Below are positions 36,461 through 44,511 of a stretch of 64,000 nucleotides of DNA, piece after piece. A program made the position numbers and the translations under genes. Under the pieces are notes generated by a model, which worked only from the letters and a program-made list of their open reading frames with translations, made no database searches and was not told the DNA's origin. Every line of letters begins with the position of its first letter. The stretch's first letter is position 1. The stretch is from Bacteroidales bacterium UBA6408 (lineage in GTDB: Bacteria; Bacteroidota; Bacteroidia; Bacteroidales; UBA932), in contig DJPQ01000076.1 in assembly GCA_002439805.1 (NCBI GenBank), forward strand, positions 30,287 through 94,286, read 5' to 3'.

Positions 36461-37303
36461 CTACTCTGTTTTTTGTACTCTGCTAATCAGAGCTGTAGTC
36501 ATGTCGGAACTATACTCGACGGAGGATTGGGTGAGCCACTGAAGGGCAAGCTCGCGGTTGCCCATCATGAAGCAGCCAAGTCCGATGTTGTATTCGAGGC
36601 AGGCGCTCAGATAAGGGTCCTTCTCGGTTTCGAGGATTGACATCCATTCCTTTACCGCCTCGTCCCACTTGAAGTCCAGAGCCTTCAGAAGAGCGCTGTT
36701 CCACGCTCCCTCCTCTCTGTACCAGATGCCGAACTCCTCCTCGCGCCATGTCGGAATGAACGACGAGGAAATCCTGTTGCCTATGTTCTTGCCGGAAACG
36801 GAGGCGTCCGTTCCCGCGTCGGCGGCTATCGTGAAAGACTTGACGTCCGCATTCTCCCCGCCGAGGGAATCGTAGCACCACAGGGGAAGCCTTATGCCAC
36901 CCGGACGGTAGCCGTTCTCAAATTCCACAGGATGCCCGAAGAGGAAGACCACGTCGGAGTCGGTCTTGAGAACCAGATTCACCAGAGAGTCCGGAGTCGC
37001 CATCTTCGCGAAGTCATCCGTATATTGGACGGTGAAGAGCTGAGTCGAATCACGCTCCGGATAGGCCGCGTCCAGCTTGTCGGCAAGAGCCCCGGCTACT
37101 GAACCGGTAAGCTGCATCTCCTCCTGAGTGAGCCCGTAGGGATAGACCAGGGCGACAGTCTTGCCCGTCAGGTTGAGACCTGACGAGGAAGGACACCTCA
37201 TCTCCATACTCATGTTATACACCTGCGGTGAGCAGGAAACCAGAGCCGACACCGCCGCCGCAACGGCAGCGGACATCCTCAAGCATACCTTTAAAGTCTT
37301 CAT
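36461..37303 (-). CDS. Lipoprotein with C-terminal TPR-like helices (DUF6340-like)
   Basis: A 280-residue protein with a lipoprotein signal (MKTLKVCLRMSAAVAAAVSA then LVSC, cysteine near residue 24). The body has a Rossmann-like N-terminal part (KTVALVYPYG, SDVVFLFGHPVEF) and ends in helices WDEAVKEWMSILE and NRELALQWLTQ that resemble tetratricopeptide repeats. The overall shape fits a DUF6340-type family of Bacteroidales, function unknown. ATG at 37303 gives the better signal peptide than the ATG four codons upstream. A terminator separates it from rimO. Confidence 0.7.
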   Translation of the reverse strand: MKTLKVCLRMSAAVAAAVSALVSCSPQVYNMSMEMRCPSSSGLNLTGKTVALVYPYGLTQEEMQLTGSVAGALADKLDAAYPERDSTQLFTVQYTDDFAKMATPDSLVNLVLKTDSDVVFLFGHPVEFENGYRPGGIRLPLWCYDSLGGENADVKSFTIAADAGTDASVSGKNIGNRISSSFIPTWREEEFGIWYREEGAWNSALLKALDFKWDEAVKEWMSILETEKDPYLSACLEYNIGLGCFMMGNRELALQWLTQSSVEYSSDMTTALISRVQKTE

Positions 37304-37315
37304 AACAAAACTCAA

Positions 37316-37343
37316 ATAAAAATCCGGAGCGTCCGGCTCCGGA
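37316..37343 (-). terminator. Terminator after rimO
   Basis: On the minus strand CCGGAG-CCGGACG-CTCCGG followed by ATTTTTATTT, just after the rimO stop at 37355. Confidence 0.8.
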
Positions 37344-37354
37344 ATCTACATACT

Positions 37355-38707
37355 CTATTCCAGCGTCCGGACAAAATCCGCAGTAAGGTCGTAGTCGTCC
37401 GCAGCGGTAATCCGGACCTCGATGAAATGCCCGACAAGCGTCTGAGGGTCAATGTCACCGAACGAGCCGGGACTGTACTTTACAAGAATCTCGCCATCCA
37501 CCTCGGGAGACTCGAACTCGCTTCGGCACACAAGCATATCCTGCTCCGCAAACCAAGAATCGACGAGCGCCCGCACGACCGAGCCCACACGGGAAAGATT
37601 GTATTCAAGGGAAATCCCCCGCTGGAGTTCCATCAGTTCGTCAAGACGCTTCTGTTTAGTAGTCTGCCGCACAGTGTCCTTGAAATGAGTCGCCCCATAT
37701 GTCCCCTCCTCCTCGGAATAGGTGAAGGCGCCGAGCCGTTCGAACTTCGCGTCGGCAACAAAGTCGAGCAGTTCGCGGAACTCCCGCGTCCCCTCTCCGG
37801 GGTGTCCGACAATCATCGTCGTCCTCAGCACGACTCCCGGGACCTTAGACCGCATCTTAGAGATGAGCTCCCGCGTCCAGCGGCCGCTGACATGACGGCG
37901 CATATTGTCAAGCACCTTGTCCGAGATGTGCTGCAGCGGTATGTCCATATAGCGGCATACCTTAGGATTGTTAGCCATGATGTCGAGAACATCCTCCGGG
38001 AAGTCCGCCGGATAGGAATAGTGGATGCGAATCCACTCTATGCCCTTCACTTCAGAGAGCCTTTCGAGCAGTTCCCCGAGTGCCCGGCGATGGTAGAGGT
38101 CAAGTCCGTACCAGGTTGTGTCCTGCGCGATAATCACGAGTTCGCGCACCCCTGTCCGGGCAAGGTTCTCGGCTTCCTCCACCAGCCTTTCCATCGGGAC
38201 CGAACGGTGCGCTCCGCGGATGTAAGGGATGGCGCAGTAGGAACAGCGGCGGTCACAGCCCTCGCTGATTTTAAGGTAGGCATAGCTTCCGTTTCCCTCT
38301 GTGACAAGACGGCTCTGTCCCCGACGCGGGTCAGGAGTGACTCCAAGAGCCCTGACGATTTCGTCGGTGTCTCTTGCCCCGAGCCACAGGTCAACCTCAG
38401 GAATAAGCCCCGGAAGTTCGGAGGCATATCTCTGGGAAAGGCATCCGAAGACCACAATCTTCCCCACCTTCCCGGCATTCTTCCTCTGAGCGACCTCAAG
38501 TATGGTATTTATGGACTCTTCCTTGGCGTCGCCGATGAAGCCGCAGGTGTTCACGAGCACGACATCGACATAGCCGTCGCCACAGCCGTCCTCGCCGCAT
38601 ATCTCATACGCATTCTCCAGCTGGGCAAGCACATGCTCCGTATCCACAGTGTTCTTGGAACAGCCGCGAACTATCGACTGAAGCCTTCGTTTTCCGCCGC
38701 TTTGCAT
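37355..38707 (-). CDS. rimO: Ribosomal protein S12 methylthiotransferase
   Basis: A 450-residue radical-SAM enzyme modifying an aspartate of ribosomal protein S12. The N-terminal UPF0004 domain has cysteines in GCSKNTVD, NTCGFIG and FGCLSQR; the radical-SAM cluster motif is CDRRCSYC; a TRAM domain occupies the C-terminal ~65 residues. The leading segment before GCSKN (RRLQSIVR) is slightly unusual, as the family normally has a leucine before GCSKN. I took ATG at 38707; an upstream ATG at 38746 is also possible. It starts 10 bases after the DUF5606 stop. Confidence 0.93.
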   Translation of the reverse strand: MQSGGKRRLQSIVRGCSKNTVDTEHVLAQLENAYEICGEDGCGDGYVDVVLVNTCGFIGDAKEESINTILEVAQRKNAGKVGKIVVFGCLSQRYASELPGLIPEVDLWLGARDTDEIVRALGVTPDPRRGQSRLVTEGNGSYAYLKISEGCDRRCSYCAIPYIRGAHRSVPMERLVEEAENLARTGVRELVIIAQDTTWYGLDLYHRRALGELLERLSEVKGIEWIRIHYSYPADFPEDVLDIMANNPKVCRYMDIPLQHISDKVLDNMRRHVSGRWTRELISKMRSKVPGVVLRTTMIVGHPGEGTREFRELLDFVADAKFERLGAFTYSEEEGTYGATHFKDTVRQTTKQKRLDELMELQRGISLEYNLSRVGSVVRALVDSWFAEQDMLVCRSEFESPEVDGEILVKYSPGSFGDIDPQTLVGHFIEVRITAADDYDLTADFVRTLE

Positions 38708-38717
38708 AATCCCGGAA

Positions 38718-39152
38718 CTATTTTTCTTCTGCCACTCCCTCAGCATTCTCCGTCTCCGGAGTCTCGAAATCGAGAGAGGCGTACTTGAGAAGGCAGTTGT
38801 ACCAGTCCACGACCTTCCTCATGTGAGAGACATAGAAGCGGTCTCCGTCATAGTCCGGAACGGCCTTGGCGAAAAGTGCCTTTATCTCATCCGCAGGAGC
38901 CTTTGAAGACGGAGCCTCGCCCCCGCCGAGAACCTCCTTCAGCCTGAGGAACACCTCGCTGAGCTTCATCTCGCCTTCCGACGTGTAAATCGAGATGTCG
39001 GCAAGGGTGGTCATCCTGCTCGTGAGCGGGAAGTTGCTGCGCCTCCTGTCGGAGAGGGACTCGGCAATGGCTCCGTTGCGTGCCTGCGCGATGTAGAGAT
39101 AAAGTCCCGGATAGCCTGAGATTGAAAGTATCTTTGAAAGATCTGTTTTCAT
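38718..39152 (-). CDS. DUF5606 family protein
   Basis: A 144-residue cytoplasmic protein starting MKTDLSKILSISGYPGLY, which is the characteristic opening of DUF5606, a Bacteroidetes-specific family. The C-terminal half is rich in acidic residues. Function is unknown. It lies between ybbR and rimO on the same strand, a position where Bacteroides species, as I recall, also carry coaE; no coaE is present here. Confidence 0.85.
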   Translation of the reverse strand: MKTDLSKILSISGYPGLYLYIAQARNGAIAESLSDRRRSNFPLTSRMTTLADISIYTSEGEMKLSEVFLRLKEVLGGGEAPSSKAPADEIKALFAKAVPDYDGDRFYVSHMRKVVDWYNCLLKYASLDFETPETENAEGVAEEK

Positions 39153-39214
39153 AATCATTTGTTTTATACGAGTTTATAATATTCCAGCATTATGATTTCA
39201 CACGACGGAACGCC

Positions 39215-40198
39215 CTATCTGGCTACGCAATCCACGACCTCGGTCTCGGGGCGGACTCCGAGCACGCCGTCCGGCAGAGCCGCCGTCCGAATGATGCACT
39301 TACCGCTTCTTGAGACTTCAAAGTCGTGGTAATCAACATAAAGCACATCCACCGAGCCAGGATCCACGGTAAGAGGAAACCTGCATTCCACGACCGCATT
39401 CACAACGGACGGATAGACCGCTATCTCCTTTCCTGCGGGAAGATTCCTCACACGAACCGGCAGGCTGACCGTCTCAGTGACATAGCGACTGACGCTTACC
39501 GAATAATCGACGCTCGTCTGCGACATCCTCACGCCCTTTACGGGCTCTATCCCGACCGAACCGTGGACATCGGCGGAAAGTGCCCCGAGGGTCACATTCC
39601 TGGTGAACACCTTCGAAATGTTGTCAATCTGCGACGGCTCGCCATAGACATAGACGGAATCCGGCCGGACCTCCATTCCCTTCACGCTCATGTACTGCGG
39701 AGCGTAGAGGATGTCCGAAATCGGCTCCACCGGAACCTTGCGGCTGTTCTCCACGGGAAACACGAACAGAAGAGTGTCGGTGAGGTAGTACTCCACGGAA
39801 GAACCGCCGAAGACCATCTTGCCGAATTCCGGCATGGACTCCGGAACGAATGCGAACACGTCCCCGTCCCTGTGCCGGAGCGAAGCCGCGTCGAACTGAA
39901 CCCTCACCGGGGAGCCTCCGCCGAACATCTTGTTGATGATGATGCTGTAGCCGGTCGCTCGGCATCTCGCCACCACCCGGCACACGTTGGACGACCTGTC
40001 GCGCCTGCCCGTGATGTTGGATTCCGCAGTCACCGACGAGGTCAGAATCTCGCTGTAGCGAAGCGAGACATTGTGTATGAACCAGATGCTGAAAGCCAAC
40101 AGAAAGGCAAGCAGGAAAACTGTCAGATCCTTTCTGTTGACTTTCAGAAACTCAAGCATCCTGCCGAGGAACTGCCTCAATTTCAGAAACCGGTTCAT
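39215..40198 (-). CDS. YbbR-like domain membrane protein
   Basis: A 327-residue protein with an N-terminal cytoplasmic tail, one membrane segment (residues ~26-45, LTVFLLAFLLAFSIWFIHNV) and a large periplasmic part of YbbR-like beta domains (GMEVRPDSVYVYGEPSQIDNI is the recurring YbbR motif VxPxxVxVxG). In Firmicutes YbbR/CdaR regulates the diadenylate cyclase, but no cdaA is visible here. It follows nusB and yajC, a cluster conserved in Bacteroidales. Confidence 0.85.
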   Translation of the reverse strand: MNRFLKLRQFLGRMLEFLKVNRKDLTVFLLAFLLAFSIWFIHNVSLRYSEILTSSVTAESNITGRRDRSSNVCRVVARCRATGYSIIINKMFGGGSPVRVQFDAASLRHRDGDVFAFVPESMPEFGKMVFGGSSVEYYLTDTLLFVFPVENSRKVPVEPISDILYAPQYMSVKGMEVRPDSVYVYGEPSQIDNISKVFTRNVTLGALSADVHGSVGIEPVKGVRMSQTSVDYSVSVSRYVTETVSLPVRVRNLPAGKEIAVYPSVVNAVVECRFPLTVDPGSVDVLYVDYHDFEVSRSGKCIIRTAALPDGVLGVRPETEVVDCVAR

Positions 40199-40234
40199 CT
40201 CTTGCGCGTCGCGGATAAACAGCCCGGAGCCGTG

Positions 40235-40558
40235 CTATTTCGTTGCAGCTGCCTCGGAGTAATCCTTTACGAGGGAATTCTTGTCAACGCGGAGCTTCAC
40301 GTCCTTGTCAACCTCGATGAGCACCGACTTCTCCTTGATTTCCACCACTGTTCCGAAAATTCCGCCGACGGTGACCACCTTGTCGCCCTTCTGGAGACCG
40401 TCACGGAACTTCTGGAGTTCCTTCTGCTGCTTGCGCTGCGGACGAATCATGAAGAACCACATCACCACGAAGATGAGAAGAAGCATCACCCACATGGTCC
40501 AGCCGCCGGTCGCCCCGCCCTGAGGGGCTGCAGTCTGCAATAAAGTCATAAAATTCAT
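40235..40558 (-). CDS. yajC: Sec translocase accessory subunit YajC
   Basis: A 107-residue inner-membrane protein. A single membrane segment (residues ~23-41, MWVMLLLIFVVMWFFMI) is followed by the hallmark RPQRKQQKELQKFRDGLQKGD and GGIFGTV. It associates with SecDF. The start may be at 40558 or two codons earlier at 40564. It lies between nusB and the YbbR gene on the same strand. Confidence 0.93.
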   Translation of the reverse strand: MNFMTLLQTAAPQGGATGGWTMWVMLLLIFVVMWFFMIRPQRKQQKELQKFRDGLQKGDKVVTVGGIFGTVVEIKEKSVLIEVDKDVKLRVDKNSLVKDYSEAAATK

Positions 40559-40652
40559 AATCATATTTTCTTTAAGTAGTTAAAAATAAATTTCGTGTCA
40601 GATTCATACGGATTGTTCTCCTACAGAGAAACCTTCTTCGGGATGAAAGACG

Positions 40653-41600
40653 TTACCGCTTCGTGATTTTCCCCTCTTCCGTCAGAGTCTTCACAATGCG
40701 GTCGAGAATTCCGTTCACGAAGACGCGGCTCTTCGGCGTTCCGTAAAATTTCGAAATCTCGACATATTCGTTCATGGACACGCGCACCGGAATCGTCGGA
40801 AAATCAAGTATTTCAGCAATTCCCATCACCACGAGCACAACATCCGAGAGGAAAAGCCTGTCGGCCTCCCAGCCCTTCGCGGCGTCATAGACCATCTTCG
40901 AGTACTTGTCATAGTTCACGAGCGTGAGCCTCAGGAGCCGCTTCACGAAAGCCTGATCATCCTCCATGCCCGACGCGGTTCCCTTCATCTGGCTCATGTA
41001 GAGATAAGGAAGAGTCCAGCGTCCGCCCTTCGCGATGTCCTCGAACGCGCGGCAGCAGAAAGTCAGCGAATACGCAAGGTCGTCGTTCCAGAAGAGGGAC
41101 ATATCCTCGAGAATGTGCTCAAGTTCCGGGACATCGACGAATTCCTCCTCGAATATACGGACAAAGAGACGGCAGTCCTCGCCGAGCGAAGACTCACCCG
41201 AGTTCATGTAGTCGTGAAAGTAATCCTTTGAATATATGGAGTCGAGGACCTTCCTGAGGAAGATGTCATACTGGTCCCATGAGAGATGCTTCTGCCTGAG
41301 CTGCCTGTTCAGGTCTTCGTCATCCGCAAGAATCTGCGCGAGACGGTTGTCGCAGAACTTCATGTTCGGGTTGCGCTCCTCCTCGGTGGGGTTGAACTTG
41401 GAACGGAGCGACTCTATCCTCTCCCGCGCTGTCCGCGTCAGAGGAGCCACGATTCCGGACATGAATACGAACAGGTCCCTCGTCGCCTCGCATGACTCCT
41501 TCAGCTCGGCCTCCGCGTCCGCTGTCGAGAAATTCCCGCACAGCACGGCGCTGTAGGCAACCTTAAAGGCCTTGATTCGTAAAATTCGACGGTTTAGCAT
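40653..41600 (-). CDS. nusB: Transcription antitermination factor NusB
   Basis: A 315-residue protein of the long Bacteroidetes NusB type: an N-terminal start MLNRRILRIKAFKVAYSAVL, a long insert, and a C-terminal NusB core including VDVPELEH, DRLFLSDVVLVVMGIAEIL and VSMNEYVEISKFYGTPKSRVFVNG (shown only in parts). It helps assemble antitermination complexes on rRNA. A TATCTTTG -7 box is present upstream at 41630-41623. Confidence 0.93.
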   Translation of the reverse strand: MLNRRILRIKAFKVAYSAVLCGNFSTADAEAELKESCEATRDLFVFMSGIVAPLTRTARERIESLRSKFNPTEEERNPNMKFCDNRLAQILADDEDLNRQLRQKHLSWDQYDIFLRKVLDSIYSKDYFHDYMNSGESSLGEDCRLFVRIFEEEFVDVPELEHILEDMSLFWNDDLAYSLTFCCRAFEDIAKGGRWTLPYLYMSQMKGTASGMEDDQAFVKRLLRLTLVNYDKYSKMVYDAAKGWEADRLFLSDVVLVVMGIAEILDFPTIPVRVSMNEYVEISKFYGTPKSRVFVNGILDRIVKTLTEEGKITKR

Positions 41601-41622
41601 AATTTTAAGACAATATTTCCTG

Positions 41623-41630
41623 CAAAGATA
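41623..41630 (-). promoter_or_regulatory. Possible -7 box (TATCTTTG) of nusB
   Basis: TATCTTTG on the minus strand lies 23 bases before the nusB start; the expected -33 region is T-rich but lacks an exact TTTG. A second TATATTTG on the plus strand at 41653-41660 could serve the PUR gene. Confidence 0.5.
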
Positions 41631-41692
41631 CACACGATTTGATAAAAAAAACTATATTTGCGAAGATTTACCAACAAAAAAACGCACACAAG

Positions 41693-42028
41693 ATGTACAG
41701 TGAGGATTATGACGGAGCCTATGCCCGGGAGCGTAACGGCGAGGATGTGTTCTCAAAGCCTGTAAAGGCAGGGAAACGCACCTATTTTTTTGATGTGAAG
41801 GCAACGAAGGGCAATGACTACTACCTGACCATCACCGAAAGCAAGAGAAAAGTCGAGCGCGACGGCAGCTTCACTTACGACAAGCACAAGATTTTTCTCT
41901 ACAAGGAAGATTTCGGAAAATTCGTCGAGGGTCTTGAGGAAGTCCTCGCCTACATAAAGAAGAATGCCCCGCAGACCGAGGACGGAGAGGGGAACTACAG
42001 CTCCGAGGTCAATTTCGAGGAACTCTAA
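41693..42028 (+). CDS. PUR-alpha-like nucleic-acid-binding protein (DUF3276)
   Basis: A 111-residue single PUR-domain protein. Residues ~20-85 contain the PUR repeat: VKAGKRTYFFDVKATK, DYYLTITESKRKVERDG and HKIFLYKEDFGKFVEGLEEVLAYI. The C-terminal tail is acidic. Bacterial PUR proteins dimerise and bind single-stranded DNA or RNA. ATG at 41693 (MYSEDYDGAYARERNG) fits the family; the frame is open upstream without family resemblance. A 55-residue gene follows after 11 bases. Confidence 0.9.
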   Translation: MYSEDYDGAYARERNGEDVFSKPVKAGKRTYFFDVKATKGNDYYLTITESKRKVERDGSFTYDKHKIFLYKEDFGKFVEGLEEVLAYIKKNAPQTEDGEGNYSSEVNFEEL

Positions 42029-42039
42029 TTTTTCGGAAG

Positions 42040-42207
42040 ATGGCGGACAACTACCTTGAAAGCCGCTACGAAGAGTATCTGGAACGGAAGCGAAAGAAAG
42101 AGTCCTTGCGGAAGGCAGCCTTCCGCAAGCGGCTCGATGAATACAGAAAGACGCTCACGAACACATCGGCAGAGCATGAACTGTCCTCATCCCGACCCGG
42201 GGAATGA
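42040..42207 (+). CDS. Small basic/coiled-coil protein (55 residues)
   Basis: Starts ATG at 42040 after CGGAAG and encodes MADNYLESRYEEYLERKRK followed by a basic helical stretch and a Ser/Pro-rich end. Short proteins opening with MADNYLE are common next to other genes in Bacteroidetes. It is very likely co-transcribed with the PUR-domain gene 11 bases upstream. Function is not known. Confidence 0.7.
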   Translation: MADNYLESRYEEYLERKRKKESLRKAAFRKRLDEYRKTLTNTSAEHELSSSRPGE

Positions 42208-42212
42208 GAGTG

Positions 42213-42264
42213 ATTGCGCCGCAGGTCGGCTCGCTTCAGCGAGGTGCACCTACTGGAGCGCAAT
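42213..42264. other. Large imperfect hairpin at the 3' end of dsbD
   Basis: ATTGCGC (42213-42219) pairs with GCGCAAT (42258-42264) and, inside, GGCTCGC-TTCA-GCGAGG closes the tip. It overlaps the last codons and stop of dsbD and lies between convergent genes, so it may end transcription from either side, although there is no clear T-run. Confidence 0.5.
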
Positions 42265-44289
42265 GTTAAGAAAGTCAATAAATCCCTGAACATCAAGGCT
42301 GTAGCCACGCGCCGGGGCGAGCTGTTTTCCGTCGGCGTCGAGCAGGATATAGTTCGGCTGTGAGTTTACGCCGAAGCGGCTGCGAGCGATGTATGCGTTG
42401 GCGCGTCCGATTTCCTTATATATGTCCCCGTTTTCAGCGTGCACCCAATCCTCCCCGTCGAGCCTTGTCTTGTCATCGACATAGAGCGCGACAATCACGA
42501 ACCTGTCCCGCAGCATTTCAAGAACGCGGGGGTCGCTCCACACACGTGCCTCCATCTCGCGGCAGTTCACGCAGCCGTGCCCCGTGACATCGACAAACAC
42601 CGGCTTCCCGGAGGTCTTCGCTGCGGCAAGCCCTTCCTCGACGGTGAAATAGCCGTCCAGACCGAGAGGCAGATGCAGGCCGTATTTCTCTCCGTACAGG
42701 GAGAGCGTACGGTCTTGAGAGGAGCCGCCGCTTTCCGGCTGCGCAGAATATGCACCCAGGACAAAGTCCTGAGTGCTCAGCGGGGGAAGGTAGCCTGACA
42801 GGGCCTTGAGAGGCGCGCCGAACATCCCCGGAATCATATAGACGACAAAGGCGAAGTCAACTATAGCGAGTGCGAGCCTCGTGACGGAGATGTGCTCGAC
42901 CTTCTCGTCGTGGGCGAAACGAATCTTCCCGAGCAGGTAAAGTCCGAGCAGCGAGAACACGGTAATCCAGATTGCAAGATACACCTCACGGTCCAGGATG
43001 CCCCAGTGGTAGGTCTGGTCGGCGACGCTGAGAAACTTGAATCCGAGCGCCACCTCCACAAATCCGAGCACGACCTTGACACTGCCGAGCCAGCTCCCGC
43101 TCCTGAGCTTCGTGAGCAGAGAGGGGAAGAGGGCGAAGACCGCGAACGGAAGCGCGAACGCCACGGAAAACGCGAACATCGTTACCATCGGCATCCAGAA
43201 CTGTCCGGAAGTGGACTGAATCAGCACGGTTCCGACAATCGGTCCGGTGCAGGAGAATGAGACGAGCACAAGGGTGAGCGCCATGAAGAACACGCCTGTC
43301 AGCCCTTTCCCGTCGGACTTGCCGTCGGCCCTATTCACCCACGAGGACGGAAGAGTTATCTCGAACGCGCCGAAGAAAGACGCGGCAAATGCCATGAACA
43401 CTATGAAGAACAGGATGTTAGGCAGCCAATGAGTGGCCAGCCAGTTGAAGATGTCGGCCGTAACGGCATCTCCGCCGGCAATCCATGTTATGAGGATTAT
43501 CAGCGAAATAGGAACGGTGTAGAGCAGCACGATGAAAAGGCCGTACATAAATGCGTGGAAGCGTCCCCTGCGTGCGTTTCCGGAATTTTTCAGGAAGAAG
43601 GAAACAGTCATCGGAATCATAGGGAAGACGCAGGGGGTGAGCAGCATCGCGAAGCCCCAGAGAATGGCCTGAAGCACCAGGCCCCAGTCAAACGGGGTTG
43701 ATGTCTGTTCCACGGCAGCCGCGGCATCGTCAGGCTTCTTCATAATGTCACTTCCACCCGCTGCCCCTGCAAACACGGTGTCGTCCGACTTCCTCGTAAC
43801 GTCGCTTCCCCCGACGGCTCCGGCAGACGCGGCCGCTGCCCCGCCGTCCGGCAGGGCAATCACGAAATCATGATATTCAGGAGGATAGCACTCCGTGTCC
43901 CGGCAGCATGACGCGCTGACTGTTCCGCTCACAGAAGCCGGAGAAGAGCCCGTGACGCGAACCTTCTGCTCAAGCACAAGCTGTCCATAGACAAGGCACT
44001 GCCCCTTCTCCTGACTGACGACGCTCCTGTCTTCAGGCGGACCGACAAGTTCGCAATTTTCAAGCGAGCGGTACTCCACCTCCGGAGCGGAATAAGGGTC
44101 TGAGAGCGGGTAGCTGTGAATCCCCTCTCCCATGACACCGCTGAACCTCAGCGTCCACACCGCGCCCCCATCTGAAGGAACTGCGGAAACCTTCCAGTCA
44201 ATGTTCCCCGCAAAAAGCGAAGAAATGCTGCAGGCGAATCCCGCCAGCAGCATAACAACTTTATTAACAAGTCTTTTACCCAAATTCAT
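42250..44289 (-). CDS. dsbD: Thiol:disulfide interchange protein DsbD
   Basis: A 679-residue inner-membrane reductase that carries electrons from cytoplasmic thioredoxin to the periplasm. A signal peptide (residues ~1-25) precedes an immunoglobulin-like N-domain with CCRDTECYPP; the central eight-helix domain shows LLTPCVFPMIPMT and SFSCTGPIVGT, the two membrane cysteines; the C-terminal thioredoxin domain has GHGCVNCREMEARVW with the CxxC pair. I chose ATG at 44289 (MNLGKRLV); an ATG at 44301 is possible. It lies downstream of rny across repeat R8 and a tandem arm repeat. Confidence 0.93.
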   Translation of the reverse strand: MNLGKRLVNKVVMLLAGFACSISSLFAGNIDWKVSAVPSDGGAVWTLRFSGVMGEGIHSYPLSDPYSAPEVEYRSLENCELVGPPEDRSVVSQEKGQCLVYGQLVLEQKVRVTGSSPASVSGTVSASCCRDTECYPPEYHDFVIALPDGGAAAASAGAVGGSDVTRKSDDTVFAGAAGGSDIMKKPDDAAAAVEQTSTPFDWGLVLQAILWGFAMLLTPCVFPMIPMTVSFFLKNSGNARRGRFHAFMYGLFIVLLYTVPISLIILITWIAGGDAVTADIFNWLATHWLPNILFFIVFMAFAASFFGAFEITLPSSWVNRADGKSDGKGLTGVFFMALTLVLVSFSCTGPIVGTVLIQSTSGQFWMPMVTMFAFSVAFALPFAVFALFPSLLTKLRSGSWLGSVKVVLGFVEVALGFKFLSVADQTYHWGILDREVYLAIWITVFSLLGLYLLGKIRFAHDEKVEHISVTRLALAIVDFAFVVYMIPGMFGAPLKALSGYLPPLSTQDFVLGAYSAQPESGGSSQDRTLSLYGEKYGLHLPLGLDGYFTVEEGLAAAKTSGKPVFVDVTGHGCVNCREMEARVWSDPRVLEMLRDRFVIVALYVDDKTRLDGEDWVHAENGDIYKEIGRANAYIARSRFGVNSQPNYILLDADGKQLAPARGYSLDVQGFIDFLNIALQ

Positions 44290-44324
44290 ACTACCGAACA
44301 TTTCATGATAGCCCTTACGACAAA

Positions 44325-44407
44325 CCGAGATAAGGGGATGCATTAAAACAGGCTGAGATAAAGGGGATGCATTAAAGTAGGCCGAGATAAAGGGGATGCA
44401 TAAAAGG
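44325..44407. repeat. Tandem triplication of the R8 outer arm
   Basis: Three units of 26-29 bp: CCGAGATAAGGGGATGCATTAA (44325), CTGAGATAAAGGGGATGCATTAA (44353) and CCGAGATAAAGGGGATGCATAA (44382). The third unit runs into and contains the outer arm of R8 (GGGGATGCATAAAAGG). The array sits in front of the dsbD start. Confidence 0.9.
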
Positions 44408-44510
44408 ATGGGATGCAAGGCGGACGGTGAAGATGAATACCGCAGCAACCTGATGGTTGTGAGGATTTCATCAAGACGTCCAACGCAGCAGACCGCCTTT
44501 TAGGCGCCCC
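44392..44510 (-). repeat. Nested-hairpin intergenic repeat R8
   Basis: Outer arms GGGGATGCATAAAAGG / CCTTTTAGGCGCCCC; in its own orientation the middle arms are GATGAA / TTCATC and the tip is CCTCACAACC-ATCA-GGTTGCTGCGG. It starts one base after the rny stop and points with rny. Confidence 0.92.
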
Positions 44511-44511
44511 G

